A DNA stretch of 64,000 nucleotides from Saprospiraceae bacterium (lineage in GTDB: Bacteria > Bacteroidota > Bacteroidia > Chitinophagales > Saprospiraceae): NCBI GenBank assembly GCA_028280415.1, contig JANQLV010000029.1:62001-126000 (forward strand), in the 5' to 3' direction. The notes beneath the pieces were generated by a model. The model searched no databases. It was not told where the DNA came from and saw only the letters and a list, made by a program, of their open reading frames with translations. Of the stretch, positions 43,187 through 52,997 are shown piece by piece; position 1 is the stretch's first letter, and the number at the start of each line of letters is the position of its first letter. The position numbers were made by a program, and so were the translations under genes.

Positions 43187-45967
43187 ATGAAAAAACTACA
43201 AAAAATAAAAACTTTTGAACTATTGGATGCTCTTCTGAAGAAACGATCTTCCTTCTCGATCGGTGAGTCCATCCTCATTAGAGCCAGTGCTCTTAAAGCT
43301 TCCTCAACGTATAGCATACAAATAAGAGAAAGAAAAAAACAATTATTGGAAAGTACTTTTATTACCGATAGAGAAGGGAATATTCCCGCTACTGTATTTT
43401 GGGCGCAGTTTGGACTGGATGATCCATTTAGTACAGAAGTGTTTACCATAAAAGAAGCACTGGAAAGATGGCAACAAAGTAATTTTACAGTTACATTATT
43501 GTATAAAAAAGAACCGGTTGCGAAACTTAAATTTTCAGTCAATGAAAAATTTGAACATCCCCTTGTACTGGCCTCGGATAAAAAGGGAAGATTACTAAAT
43601 GGATTTGAACAGGATAGTAAAGAAATACTGCATTTAACTTTTGCAGGACTTCCGAAAGCATCCACTTTCAGGGTTATGATGGTGCGCCGGCAAAATGACT
43701 GGAATGTTCGAAATAATTTTGAAGTGGCAGAATTCGCAAGTGGTGCTATTGCGAGTCAGGATGTTGAGCTCAGTCCAAGGAGGAGGATACAAACTATTCG
43801 ATTTGCGAATAGCTCTAACATTTTACCGGGTGCTTATGACTTCATAGTTCGTCCTATTCGATATGGGCACGAAGATAATGATGCTCCTTTTGTCATCCCA
43901 AGAGACATTATAGCATCCAGGCTGAATACGGGTTTGGTGGTAAGAGAAGATTTCTGGACGGCCAAGCCGGTGTTAGGTGGTTGTGTCAACAAATTACCAA
44001 TAAGCGGGCGAAGCATATCCGGTTCTCCTTATTTCAGATACAGCGATACTTTTGAGGTTGGAGAAGATATTTACGGAGCACTGGATCCAGGAATTGTCGA
44101 TCCGGGGAATATTAGTAAAATGTGTGCCCTGTATGTTATTCCGTCTAAAACCAGCACTCAATGGAATACGAATAATAGCTTGAATCATTTGCCGGTTCTG
44201 GGAGGAAATTCCAATGTCCAAAAATTTAAAGTGCAGGCCGGTTGCATTAATATGAACAAAAGATTGTTGTGGTCAAATGCTACTCAAATCGGAGAATACG
44301 ATATCGTGGCTGATTTCGGTAATAATGTCCCGAACCTAAGTTCTTTTATTCCGGATAATGCTTATGATACACCGCTTGATATTATTGATGGATACTTTGT
44401 AGCGGGCTTTAGAGTCGTTAATGATCCCGGAACGATGTCAGACTTTACGCATATCGGTAACTGGAATTATACGGAAGGGACTCAGGGAACGGCAACGGTG
44501 CAGGATGAACTGACGCATTATCATACGCCAGGAGGTTTTTCAACGACTAATGTTACCGTTAATAGAAGGGCTCATGTATATTTCCCTGCAGATGTGGCAG
44601 GTGTAACGAACCCGGCACAAATTAGTACAGCAAAAGCAGATTATCCGCTTATTGTTATTATTCATGGTAATGGACACAATTATGTTTCCTATGATTTTTT
44701 GTTGCAGCATTTTGCGAAAAACGGCTTCATTGCAGCGAGTATTCATCTTAATGGAGGTATGAGAGGTCTGGGCCGGGCGAATATGTTTTTTGAACATCAT
44801 GCCATTCTTCAGTCTGCCTTTGGCTCTAACATGCAAAACAATATCGGGATCATGGGACATAGTCGCGGAGGAGAGGCTGTATTAAAAGTTGCCCGGATAA
44901 ATGCAGTGCAATCTCTGGGTTTGAATGTCAATGCAGTGATTGCTTTAGGACCGACAGATCAGTATGGTTCGGAAGCTTTGAGTGGAGGCCATAGTACACC
45001 TTATTTTGTTCTCTATGGTGCGAGAGATGGAGATATAAACGGCGGTATCTGGACGCCTGGTTATACTGTTCCTCAAACCGGTTTTGCGCAATACGATCGA
45101 TCTGAAGGCGCAGTCAAGTCAATGGCTTTTGTTTATAAAGCGACCCACAATGGATTCATTACAACAAATAGTGACGCGACTTGGGCCGGAGAGAATCCGG
45201 CCAACTTGCTGACTGCGGCTGTTCAAAAAACTATTACCAAAGCCTATATGAATGCGTTCTTCCGACAACATTTACTCGGAGAATCTATTTGGCGGGGAAT
45301 CTTTACAGGAGAGTGGAAACCAGCTTCCGTAGAACAAACCGGAGCGGAATTATACATTCAGTACAAAGATACTGGAGGAAAAATTATTGATGATTTTGAA
45401 GGAGCTACGAATAATTGGCAATTGAGTAGTATAGGCGGAACGGTTACCGATAATAGTACGCTTCCGGTTAATCCCGAAGAAAACAGATTTCACGATCACG
45501 CACCTAGCTCTACGGCAGGTCTGGATAATCGCTCGCCCCACGATAGTAAAGGGCTTAAAATAAGATGGAATAATGCGAATGATGAATTAGTATTCAATAT
45601 TCCCGGTGCCCATAAAGATGTAAGTACATTTTCATATTTGAGCTTTAGAGTCACTCAAAAAGAGGCCAGTCCATTCAATAACTTTAACCAGGCTCAAAAA
45701 ATGAGAGTAGCGCTCAAAGATGGAGGAAATAAAGAAAGAGCGATCCGCGTCAGTACGGTTTCTACTATTCCTTTTCCCGACCAGCGAGTACAAGCCAATT
45801 ACAGAAAATCAGCTATGCATACGGTCCGGATTCCGCTTACCTCTTATACAATAGTTTGCGCAGGACAAGATCAGGTAGATTTATCTGATGTAGTTAGCCT
45901 GGCATTTAAGTTTTCGCCAAATGCCAGTGGAGAAATAGAAATAGATTCTGTTGAATTTACTCACTAA
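43187..45967 (+). CDS. Large alpha/beta hydrolase with beta-rich flanking domains
   Basis: A 926-aa protein. Residues about 1-400 are beta-rich and unrecognised. The hydrolase domain (about 470-700) has VIIHGNGHN as oxyanion motif and the nucleophile elbow GHSRGGE (S559), with a later acid near GARDGD and a His in KATHNGF. Residues about 730-926 resemble a carbohydrate-binding-like beta domain (IIDDFEGATNNWQ). There is no signal peptide, which is odd for such a modular enzyme. The function could be an esterase or a polyester-hydrolase relative. Confidence 0.7.
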   Translation: MKKLQKIKTFELLDALLKKRSSFSIGESILIRASALKASSTYSIQIRERKKQLLESTFITDREGNIPATVFWAQFGLDDPFSTEVFTIKEALERWQQSNFTVTLLYKKEPVAKLKFSVNEKFEHPLVLASDKKGRLLNGFEQDSKEILHLTFAGLPKASTFRVMMVRRQNDWNVRNNFEVAEFASGAIASQDVELSPRRRIQTIRFANSSNILPGAYDFIVRPIRYGHEDNDAPFVIPRDIIASRLNTGLVVREDFWTAKPVLGGCVNKLPISGRSISGSPYFRYSDTFEVGEDIYGALDPGIVDPGNISKMCALYVIPSKTSTQWNTNNSLNHLPVLGGNSNVQKFKVQAGCINMNKRLLWSNATQIGEYDIVADFGNNVPNLSSFIPDNAYDTPLDIIDGYFVAGFRVVNDPGTMSDFTHIGNWNYTEGTQGTATVQDELTHYHTPGGFSTTNVTVNRRAHVYFPADVAGVTNPAQISTAKADYPLIVIIHGNGHNYVSYDFLLQHFAKNGFIAASIHLNGGMRGLGRANMFFEHHAILQSAFGSNMQNNIGIMGHSRGGEAVLKVARINAVQSLGLNVNAVIALGPTDQYGSEALSGGHSTPYFVLYGARDGDINGGIWTPGYTVPQTGFAQYDRSEGAVKSMAFVYKATHNGFITTNSDATWAGENPANLLTAAVQKTITKAYMNAFFRQHLLGESIWRGIFTGEWKPASVEQTGAELYIQYKDTGGKIIDDFEGATNNWQLSSIGGTVTDNSTLPVNPEENRFHDHAPSSTAGLDNRSPHDSKGLKIRWNNANDELVFNIPGAHKDVSTFSYLSFRVTQKEASPFNNFNQAQKMRVALKDGGNKERAIRVSTVSTIPFPDQRVQANYRKSAMHTVRIPLTSYTIVCAGQDQVDLSDVVSLAFKFSPNASGEIEIDSVEFTH

Positions 45968-45985
45968 TGTTTAAAAATTTTTAAA

Positions 45986-46408
45986 ATGAAAGATATTGAT
46001 TTTATATATAAACCAACACCTAAAATTAAATTGTCCGGAAAAGAGGTGATCAAAATAATCAATGATAAGCCCCATTTATTATTGCGGCTTGAGCTTAGTG
46101 GTGATTATTTTCCACATCTTGACAGACCTCCTTTTGTAAGAATTATGTATTCCCGGAAGAACAATTTTGAGCTTTGCTGGTTCGCTAATGTTTCCGATGA
46201 CAACCGTTCTATTTATGCTTATTTCCCCATTGATTGTAAAATGGCATCAAGAATAGAGTACGGCTACGGTAATGAAGTAATTGGGAAAGTAACGGAAAAA
46301 ATTGCCGAAGACCGTTTTGAAAAACTAAATAAAAAGAAATTAGAAAAAAGCACTGTTTCAGTAACTCAAAGATACCTAAGCCGGATGATGAAAAAAGGCA
46401 GAAGATAA
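45986..46408 (+). CDS. Hypothetical protein downstream of the hydrolase
   Basis: A 140-aa soluble protein. The central beta-rich part (RLELSGDYFPHLDRPPFVRI) is followed by a basic helical tail. It starts 18 bases after the hydrolase, so they are likely one transcript. No family is recognised. Confidence 0.55.
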   Translation: MKDIDFIYKPTPKIKLSGKEVIKIINDKPHLLLRLELSGDYFPHLDRPPFVRIMYSRKNNFELCWFANVSDDNRSIYAYFPIDCKMASRIEYGYGNEVIGKVTEKIAEDRFEKLNKKKLEKSTVSVTQRYLSRMMKKGRR

Positions 46409-46617
46409 AGTTAATCGAAATGTCTTTGACCTGAGGAGTTGAATTTCTCTTTGTACGTCATCACGGTTATAAATGAATTCGTTTTGTGGTTTGGCAAATC
46501 ATACAGATAGATTCGAATCTGGTGAAGATCAAATTTTAAAAATAAGGGAGTCCTACAAATATTTTTAGAGAATCTGTGTTTAAGCAGGTTTTCAATCAGT
46601 TCAAAAATATTATAAAT

Positions 46618-47742
46618 ATGAAACCTCTGTTTTTTAAAATCAGTCTATTGGTACTTATTACAAGTACCTTTTTATCCTGCGAAAAAGAACTATTTCTCGA
46701 AGCAGTTGTCATTGATACTCAAAGTTCACTTCCCATTGCTGATGCCCTGGTAAAAATAGATGAGCAAAGCTTTCTGACAAACAAGGAAGGTCGGATTACT
46801 GCACGTCCTTTAGAAAGCGGGAAAGAATATCGGATACGGGTTGAGCATTCGAATTATGCTTCTATTTCAAGATTCTTTACACCGGTTAGGGTTGATTCTA
46901 CCCGTGCTCTGGTGCTTCCTCTAATGAAAAGAGGGGAAAAACAAACCTTTAACACTACCGATAGTATTCGCATCGACTTTGCTAGAAATACAGGTACTGT
47001 GCTGATTCCCCCTGTAGACTGGTTTGTTATTCAAAACGATAAGCGTTTACCTTATAAAGGGCCGGTAAGTGTGCAGCTGACTTATTTTAATCCCAATACA
47101 CCTGCGGATATGGCTGCTGCTCCCGCGCCCCTTTTTGCAGAAAACCAGACGAATAGATTCCCTTTGCAATCCTATGGAATGCTGGAAATCTATGCCAGCG
47201 ATGCTCAGGGGAATCAATTGGATATCGGGGAGCGGGATCAAATTAATATTGCCTTACCTGATTTTGGAGAAAGACAGGAAGCTACGGGATTGTTTAATGT
47301 CAATTCAAGTGGTTTTTGGACACAGGTCGGAACACTGACATTCGATGAAAGCACCAACACATTGCAAGGAAGTGTCTCTTCTATCTCTGATGCCTGGAAT
47401 GCCGATGAGCCCTGTGCCGATGAACTGGTTTGCGTATCGATTAAATTTGAAAACCCGGATGGTACGCCTGCTTCAATTTTCTTTTACTACCGTGGATTAA
47501 CTTACCAAACAAACTGGGAATCCGGCAGCTCCGATGCTCAGGGTATTGCTGAACTATACGTCTGTCCGGGTCAGGTTTTTCAACTCTTCAATTTGATCCC
47601 TTGTTGCGGAGGACAACCCGTCACCGATCCCAGCTATCATTTTTGTTGTGTGCTAAATGGTATTTCTGTAATTGCAACTATTGATTTAAGCGGCGTTACG
47701 CTCACTCCTCCTTGTACAGATTTAGGCGTGATTACGCTTTGA
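46618..47742 (+). CDS. Lipoprotein with carboxypeptidase-regulatory-like domain
   Basis: A 374-aa protein from the ATG at 46618, chosen because a lipoprotein signal follows (ISLLVLITSTFLSC, lipobox FLSC); an in-frame ATG at 46576 would lengthen it. Residues about 25-95 look like the CarboxypepD_reg-like fold (AVVIDTQSSLPIADALVKID). The rest is beta-rich and includes a Cys-rich segment near the end (LIPCCGG). It is probably an outer-membrane-exposed surface lipoprotein. Confidence 0.7.
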   Translation: MKPLFFKISLLVLITSTFLSCEKELFLEAVVIDTQSSLPIADALVKIDEQSFLTNKEGRITARPLESGKEYRIRVEHSNYASISRFFTPVRVDSTRALVLPLMKRGEKQTFNTTDSIRIDFARNTGTVLIPPVDWFVIQNDKRLPYKGPVSVQLTYFNPNTPADMAAAPAPLFAENQTNRFPLQSYGMLEIYASDAQGNQLDIGERDQINIALPDFGERQEATGLFNVNSSGFWTQVGTLTFDESTNTLQGSVSSISDAWNADEPCADELVCVSIKFENPDGTPASIFFYYRGLTYQTNWESGSSDAQGIAELYVCPGQVFQLFNLIPCCGGQPVTDPSYHFCCVLNGISVIATIDLSGVTLTPPCTDLGVITL

Positions 47743-47900
47743 GTCAGCCAGAAAGAAATTCAATCAAAGGCTTATCCTGTTTTATATTATTTGAATACAG
47801 GATTTGGATTTGACAAAACAAAAGAAATAAACGGTGAGTATTAAGCGCTTCATTTGAAAATCTAATAGAAGAAGTTGAAAGTGTAGTTGCTTAAACAAGA

Positions 47901-47939
47901 AACCCCACTTTGCTTTCATACAAAGTGGGGTTGTTTTTT
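47901..47939 (+). terminator. Bidirectional-looking terminator
   Basis: AACCCCACTTTG / CAAAGTGGGGTT arms with an eight-base loop, then TGTTTTTTC. It lies between the convergent lipoprotein and Tricorn-like genes. Confidence 0.9.
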
Positions 47940-47952
47940 CGAAAAAGCAAAA

Positions 47953-50900
47953 TTAATTTTTCAGCATCTCTTCTATGGCACGTTCCAGTTGCTGATCTCT
48001 GCCCTGGTCGATTACTCCGGGCATATTCTTCACTTTGATATCCGGTTCGGTTTGATTGTTTTCCATCCAGTTTCCGTGAATATCTTTGGCACTGACCGGA
48101 ACTACTCCCCAGACAGAGCCATCCGGTAGCCCTTCCCATCCCGCGAAGCTACAAGTTCCGGGCACGGGCATTCCAACAGTTTTTCCAATTTTCAAATCCG
48201 TATAACCACAGGCGAAACAATGTCCATCAGAGTATTGGCTTTCGTTCATGAGAACCAGTGTCGGCTTGGTCCATCTGGAAGTCGGTTCGCCTCCTACGAC
48301 CTTTGCTTCTGTTTCGTAGCTGATAAAAGGCACTCCGGTGAAAAACATGGCCAGATCGGCTACCAGATCACCACCGCCATTGAAACGGGTATCAACAATA
48401 ACGCCTTTCCGATCAAAGTATTTCCCCATCATGTCCTGGTAAATATTCCGGTATGGGCCATCGCTCATTCCCGGAATATGTACATAACCCAATTGACCAT
48501 TACTCTTTTCTTCTACTTCCTTTTCATTCATTCTTACCCATCTTTTGTATAAAAGCCTATTTTCAGCACCCAGAGAAATTGGTTTGACCGTGATCATTTC
48601 GCGTTTTTGGCTTGCCGGATCGAGTATTTCCAGGAGTGCAAACTTACCTGCTTTCCGGTTGAGGTATTTGGCGACATCCTGATCGGGACGAATTAATTCA
48701 CCATCTATTTTTTCTATGATCATTCCGGCCTTTATATTAAAATCGGCTTTGTCTAAAGGTCCTCCGGCAATGATCTCGTCGATAAGTATCCCGTTTCCGC
48801 TATGATTATAATTCATAAAAATACCAAGCGAAGCAGTAGCATCCCGATTCGTAATTTTTCCTCCACGATATCGCGCTCCGGCATGGGAGACATTGAGCTC
48901 GCCGAGCATTTCCGATATCATTTCTGTAAATTCAAAAGAGTTGCCCAGATGAGGAACATACTTTTGATATTCTGTTTTCATTTGATTCCAGTCAACACCA
49001 TGAAAATTGGAGTGATAAAAAATAGCATTGGTTCTTAGCCAGATGTGATCAAACATGACTACTCTCTCAGCCTGGGCATCAAACTCCATTTCTCCCTTGA
49101 TTTTTACACTTTCTTTTTTCCCTTTATCCGGATCGATTTTAGATATTTTTCCTCCGCTTAGCAAGAAAAGGTTTTTCATACCCTTATCCCATTGTAAGGA
49201 TCCTGACTTGGCACCAAGCTTCATCGCCATTTTGGTTTCTTTGGTGCGCAGATTAGTCGTCCAGAGATTCATACTACCTTCAAAGCGGGAAAGATAATAA
49301 AGTTTGTCTGCGTCTTTTGAAAGTACAGCGTCTCCCAATCGGGAAGAATGGATAGTTAGACGTGCAACACGTTCATCCATGTTCTCCCAGTCGAAAGTCA
49401 ATGGCTTGACTTCTTCCTTTTTGTCTTTGTCTTTATTTTCTTTTTTCTCTCCGTCTTTTTTGTCTTCCTCTTTTTTCTTCTTTTTGTCCTTGTCCTTGTC
49501 CTTGTCTTTGTTCGCCTCTTCTATTGCTTTTTGCAATTTGTAATCTTCTTCACTCAGGTTGTACTTGTCCCATGCTTTTTGGGTAAAAAACATACTGTAT
49601 ACATCCAGTTCTGATCTTCCACTGGTGGCATAAGACTTCAGGCCATTCCGGTTGCTGAACCAAACCATCTGTGCGCCACCATTTACCCATTTAGGGCTAA
49701 AGTCGTAATATCCGCTTTTATTCAAATTAATCCGTTTTGATCCGTCGGCTTTCATTAATAATACTTCACTATTATTCAGAGAGAGGTCCCACTCCACCAG
49801 AAGCCATTTACTGTCTGGACTCCAGGTAAAATATTTATCTCCATCACGCATATGAAACAAATCGTCCGAGTCGAGCAGGGTTACTTCCTTGCCGGAAGCA
49901 ATATCTTTGACTTTCAAGGTTCGGCGCCCTTCAATGAAAGCAAACTGTTTTCCATCAGGAGAATATTTTGAAAGATAATTGTCCTGATCATTACTCAGAA
50001 CTGCTGATTCTTTTAACAGCGTAGAGGCAAAGAAAAAAGGTTCTTCGGCTCGGGTTTTTTCGGTTTTGAAAATACTCCACTTTCCACCTCGTTCGCTGCT
50101 GTATACAATGGATTTACCCTCTGGTCCCCAGGTGACAAAACGTTCTCTTTCCGGCGTATTGGTAATCCTTTTGGTAAAAGATTCTTCAACGGAAGTGACA
50201 AAAACTTCGCCGCGGGCAATGAAAGCAATTTCCTTCCCGTTCGGTGAGATGGCCATTTCATTTACTCCGCCATTGATAGAGATGAATTTATCATTATTAC
50301 TTTTGTTTTGAGTACGAATGTTGACGTTTATCTTTTGAGCTTTTTGCCCTTCTTTCATTGTATACAGTTCTCCGTCAAAACCGAAGCAAAGAATACCATT
50401 TCCCATACTTAAAAATCGAACCGGATGTAAACTGAAGTTAGTCAGTTGTTGATCCTGATCCGGGTTGTCCAAAGGCATTTTATGGACATTGAAAGTACCA
50501 CTTTTCTCACTGAGGTAATACATGTTTTTAGCATCGACAGTTAATATCGGCTGTCGATCTTCTCCTTCGTAAGAAGTAATCATTTTATGTGTTTTATTGA
50601 CCAGATCATAAGTCCAGATATCCCGGGTAATGGAAGAAGTATGATGCTTCCTCCATTCATCCTCTCCGCCTTTTTTATCCTGATAAATCAACAGGTTTCC
50701 ATCTCCTGAAACCTGTACATATTCCGCAGGAAAGGTGAGTATCTGATCTATTCGTCCTCCTTTGACCGGCACTGCATATAACTCTGACTGGGAACGGTGT
50801 GGATATTGGCGATGCTTGACATCATCCTGACGTAATGCGCCAAATAGTATTTTTTTATTATCTGCGGAGAAAGTATAAGGCAGCTCATTATTGGAATGAA

Positions 50901-51210
50901 AAGTCAGCCTTTCTGCTTGACCACCCATGGCGTCCATAACGAAGACATCGAAATTCCCGTATCGGTTAGAGGCAAAAGCAATTTTTGATCCGTCTTCACT
51001 CCAGGTAGCCATATAGTCGTGTGCATCGTGAAAAGTAAGTTGCACCGCATCTCCACCATTGGAAGAGACTTTATAGAGGTCTCCTTTGTATGTAAACGCA
51101 ATCTGGCTTCCATCGGGAGAAATTGCGATAGATCTTATCCATTTTGGAGAAATTTGGGTGCTTGCATTTAATGCAAGGATTAAAAAGCAAAAAAGGATCA
51201 GGTTTCTCAT
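47953..51210 (-). CDS. Tricorn-like protease (WD40-like, PDZ, S41)
   Basis: A 1085-aa secreted protein with a signal peptide (1-18). Repeated WD40/TolB-like blades (SPDGSQIAFTYKG, SEDGSKIAFASNR, and so on) cover about 25-690. An extremely Lys/Asp/Glu-rich linker lies at about 560-600. A PDZ-like domain and an S41 (C-terminal processing-type) peptidase domain follow, with the nucleophile Ser in SQYSDGH. This is the Tricorn family, which cuts short peptides. The acidic-basic linker is unusual. Confidence 0.88.
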   Translation of the reverse strand: MRNLILFCFLILALNASTQISPKWIRSIAISPDGSQIAFTYKGDLYKVSSNGGDAVQLTFHDAHDYMATWSEDGSKIAFASNRYGNFDVFVMDAMGGQAERLTFHSNNELPYTFSADNKKILFGALRQDDVKHRQYPHRSQSELYAVPVKGGRIDQILTFPAEYVQVSGDGNLLIYQDKKGGEDEWRKHHTSSITRDIWTYDLVNKTHKMITSYEGEDRQPILTVDAKNMYYLSEKSGTFNVHKMPLDNPDQDQQLTNFSLHPVRFLSMGNGILCFGFDGELYTMKEGQKAQKINVNIRTQNKSNNDKFISINGGVNEMAISPNGKEIAFIARGEVFVTSVEESFTKRITNTPERERFVTWGPEGKSIVYSSERGGKWSIFKTEKTRAEEPFFFASTLLKESAVLSNDQDNYLSKYSPDGKQFAFIEGRRTLKVKDIASGKEVTLLDSDDLFHMRDGDKYFTWSPDSKWLLVEWDLSLNNSEVLLMKADGSKRINLNKSGYYDFSPKWVNGGAQMVWFSNRNGLKSYATSGRSELDVYSMFFTQKAWDKYNLSEEDYKLQKAIEEANKDKDKDKDKKKKKEEDKKDGEKKENKDKDKKEEVKPLTFDWENMDERVARLTIHSSRLGDAVLSKDADKLYYLSRFEGSMNLWTTNLRTKETKMAMKLGAKSGSLQWDKGMKNLFLLSGGKISKIDPDKGKKESVKIKGEMEFDAQAERVVMFDHIWLRTNAIFYHSNFHGVDWNQMKTEYQKYVPHLGNSFEFTEMISEMLGELNVSHAGARYRGGKITNRDATASLGIFMNYNHSGNGILIDEIIAGGPLDKADFNIKAGMIIEKIDGELIRPDQDVAKYLNRKAGKFALLEILDPASQKREMITVKPISLGAENRLLYKRWVRMNEKEVEEKSNGQLGYVHIPGMSDGPYRNIYQDMMGKYFDRKGVIVDTRFNGGGDLVADLAMFFTGVPFISYETEAKVVGGEPTSRWTKPTLVLMNESQYSDGHCFACGYTDLKIGKTVGMPVPGTCSFAGWEGLPDGSVWGVVPVSAKDIHGNWMENNQTEPDIKVKNMPGVIDQGRDQQLERAIEEMLKN

Positions 51211-51722
51211 TTTAAATAGTTGTGATTTATTGTTTCCAAATAAGACTAAAGCCCTGTAATATCGAATATATTTTTATAATGAAAAAATCGAACACTTTGA
51301 AATTAAAGCATTATTCTACAGATGGCTTAAATAATTTGATGAAGTTATTGGTGGAAATTTGTTTATGTCAGAAAACAGCATGACTCAACTAATAGTCACT
51401 GCTCAAATCTTTGTAATTATATGCGGCTCGGATGTCTTTCAACTGGCTTGGAACCGGAAAACCAGACTCGAAAACAGACTGTTAATCAATGATTGCTGTA
51501 CGGAAGAGGAAACAGCAAAAAACCAGTTTCGGTCAAGCCGATAAGTTTCCGGATATTCTTTGAATGGAAATGTAGATAAGGGTTTGAAGTGGGCTATTTA
51601 TTGAATAAAAATGGACAGGAGGCTAAGCCGGATGTATTGGTGGGGAAATACAAAAATTAAAGGGGCTTCTTTCTGTTTGGAAATCCACCTCTTTAAATTT
51701 CGTATCGAAAAAACAGTGATTA
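51211..51722. other. Intergenic region
   Basis: About 510 bases between two leftward genes. A 61-codon frame at 51359-51544 on the + strand lacks any family likeness and is probably chance. The promoter of the Tricorn-like gene is expected near 51215-51300. Confidence 0.35.
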
Positions 51723-52829
51723 TTAACGGACTACTTTTTGGGAAACGATCTGACCATTTGCGTCTTTAAGAATTACATAATAAACGCCAAGGGTATATTT
51801 CGCAAAATCAATAGACCTTTTGTATTGCCCGGCAGCTTTTTTACTTTGTTCGATAGTGTCGATTAGGTTTCCGTTTTTATCGTGCAGTTCAATAGTCACT
51901 AGTCCGGAAGACTGTAGGGTATATTCAATCTGACTAATCCCTTGCGAAGGATTTGGATACACTTTTACATCGGTAATTGTGCTTACGGCAGCAGGAGGGA
52001 TATTTTCATTTTCTCCTTTTGGATTCATCAGTAAGAAACGAGCCATTTTTTTGGTCATATGACGTTCCGATTTTGACCCTTTACCTTTTCGTGGATGCGG
52101 TTCGCTGCTTTCTCCTTGTTCTTTTTCAAATGCTTCTCGCAATTTTTCCAGTTGAGGTTTCACTTCTTCCATTAAGACCTGGATATCTTCCTGATATTTT
52201 TCTACCAGGGCCTTTACTTTTTGGCGGTTCGGATCGTTTTTGCGTTTTTGACGATTGGCCTGTCGTTTTTCTGGATCGGGACTTTCTCCTTTTTTCTTTG
52301 CTTTGTGCCTGGCTTTTTCTGCTTTTAGCGTTTTTCTCAATTCGGCTAACTCGGCCTTATCCGCTTCCGAAATTTTATCTTCCAGCTTTACACGTTGTGC
52401 CAAAAGAATGGGATATACATTTTCTTTGTGAAAGGCTTTGGCAGCTTTATTATGTTTACGGTGCTGACCTCTTGGGCCGGGCTTCGGCATTGCTTTAAAT
52501 TGTTCGAATTGCTCCGGACTGAGGATCGTTTTCATCTCCTTTTCAAAATCTTCTTTGATTTGCTCCATGGCCGGTTTTATCTCTGCCCTTTCCGCTCTGT
52601 CAAACTGATCTCTTAATGCTTTTTTACGTTCTCCGAATTTGCGGAAAAGCGCTTTTACTTCTTTGACTTGCGTATCGCTAAGATCCAGTTCTTCACTTAG
52701 CTTTTCGGTCATTTTATTGATTCTGGCTTCGTGCTTGATGCCTTTTTCCTGGCTTTGCGCTGTAGAGCTATTACTTGTGAGCAAAATAGCTATAAAGCTG
52801 AAGAGGCTTACTTTTATTAGGTATCGCAT
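51723..52829 (-). CDS. Secreted Spy/LTXXQ-like protein with T9SS type A sorting domain
   Basis: A 368-aa protein with a signal peptide (about 1-24) and long basic helical regions (about 30-250, rich in Lys/Glu/Arg) that resemble Spy/CpxP-like (LTXXQ) periplasmic proteins, including an LSDTQVKEVKAL segment. The final ~80 residues form a T9SS type A C-terminal domain (VYPNPSQG, VTIELHDKNG, GQYKRSI, GVYYVIL). Secretion across the outer membrane by the Por system is expected. Confidence 0.82.
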   Translation of the reverse strand: MRYLIKVSLFSFIAILLTSNSSTAQSQEKGIKHEARINKMTEKLSEELDLSDTQVKEVKALFRKFGERKKALRDQFDRAERAEIKPAMEQIKEDFEKEMKTILSPEQFEQFKAMPKPGPRGQHRKHNKAAKAFHKENVYPILLAQRVKLEDKISEADKAELAELRKTLKAEKARHKAKKKGESPDPEKRQANRQKRKNDPNRQKVKALVEKYQEDIQVLMEEVKPQLEKLREAFEKEQGESSEPHPRKGKGSKSERHMTKKMARFLLMNPKGENENIPPAAVSTITDVKVYPNPSQGISQIEYTLQSSGLVTIELHDKNGNLIDTIEQSKKAAGQYKRSIDFAKYTLGVYYVILKDANGQIVSQKVVR

Positions 52830-52997
52830 GACTCTTGATTTTTGATTTTAAAAAATTGAAAATAATTATATCCTCAATTTGCAATCATTCCCTCTTTTTA
52901 TAAAAAGTAATCAATCAAAAGCCCTTTAATCTCAATAAAGAAATTTGAAACAGTGCATTGGCTCTATCAAATCCGGATTTTTCTCAACGAAAGCAAC

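Noticed and set aside
49304-49543. Ser/Leu/Phe-rich + strand frame inside the Tricorn-like gene
   Set aside because: Antisense of the Lys/Asp/Glu linker; low complexity.
51359-51544. 61-codon + strand frame between leftward genes
   Set aside because: No domain, no promoter or terminator, unlike neighbouring codon use.
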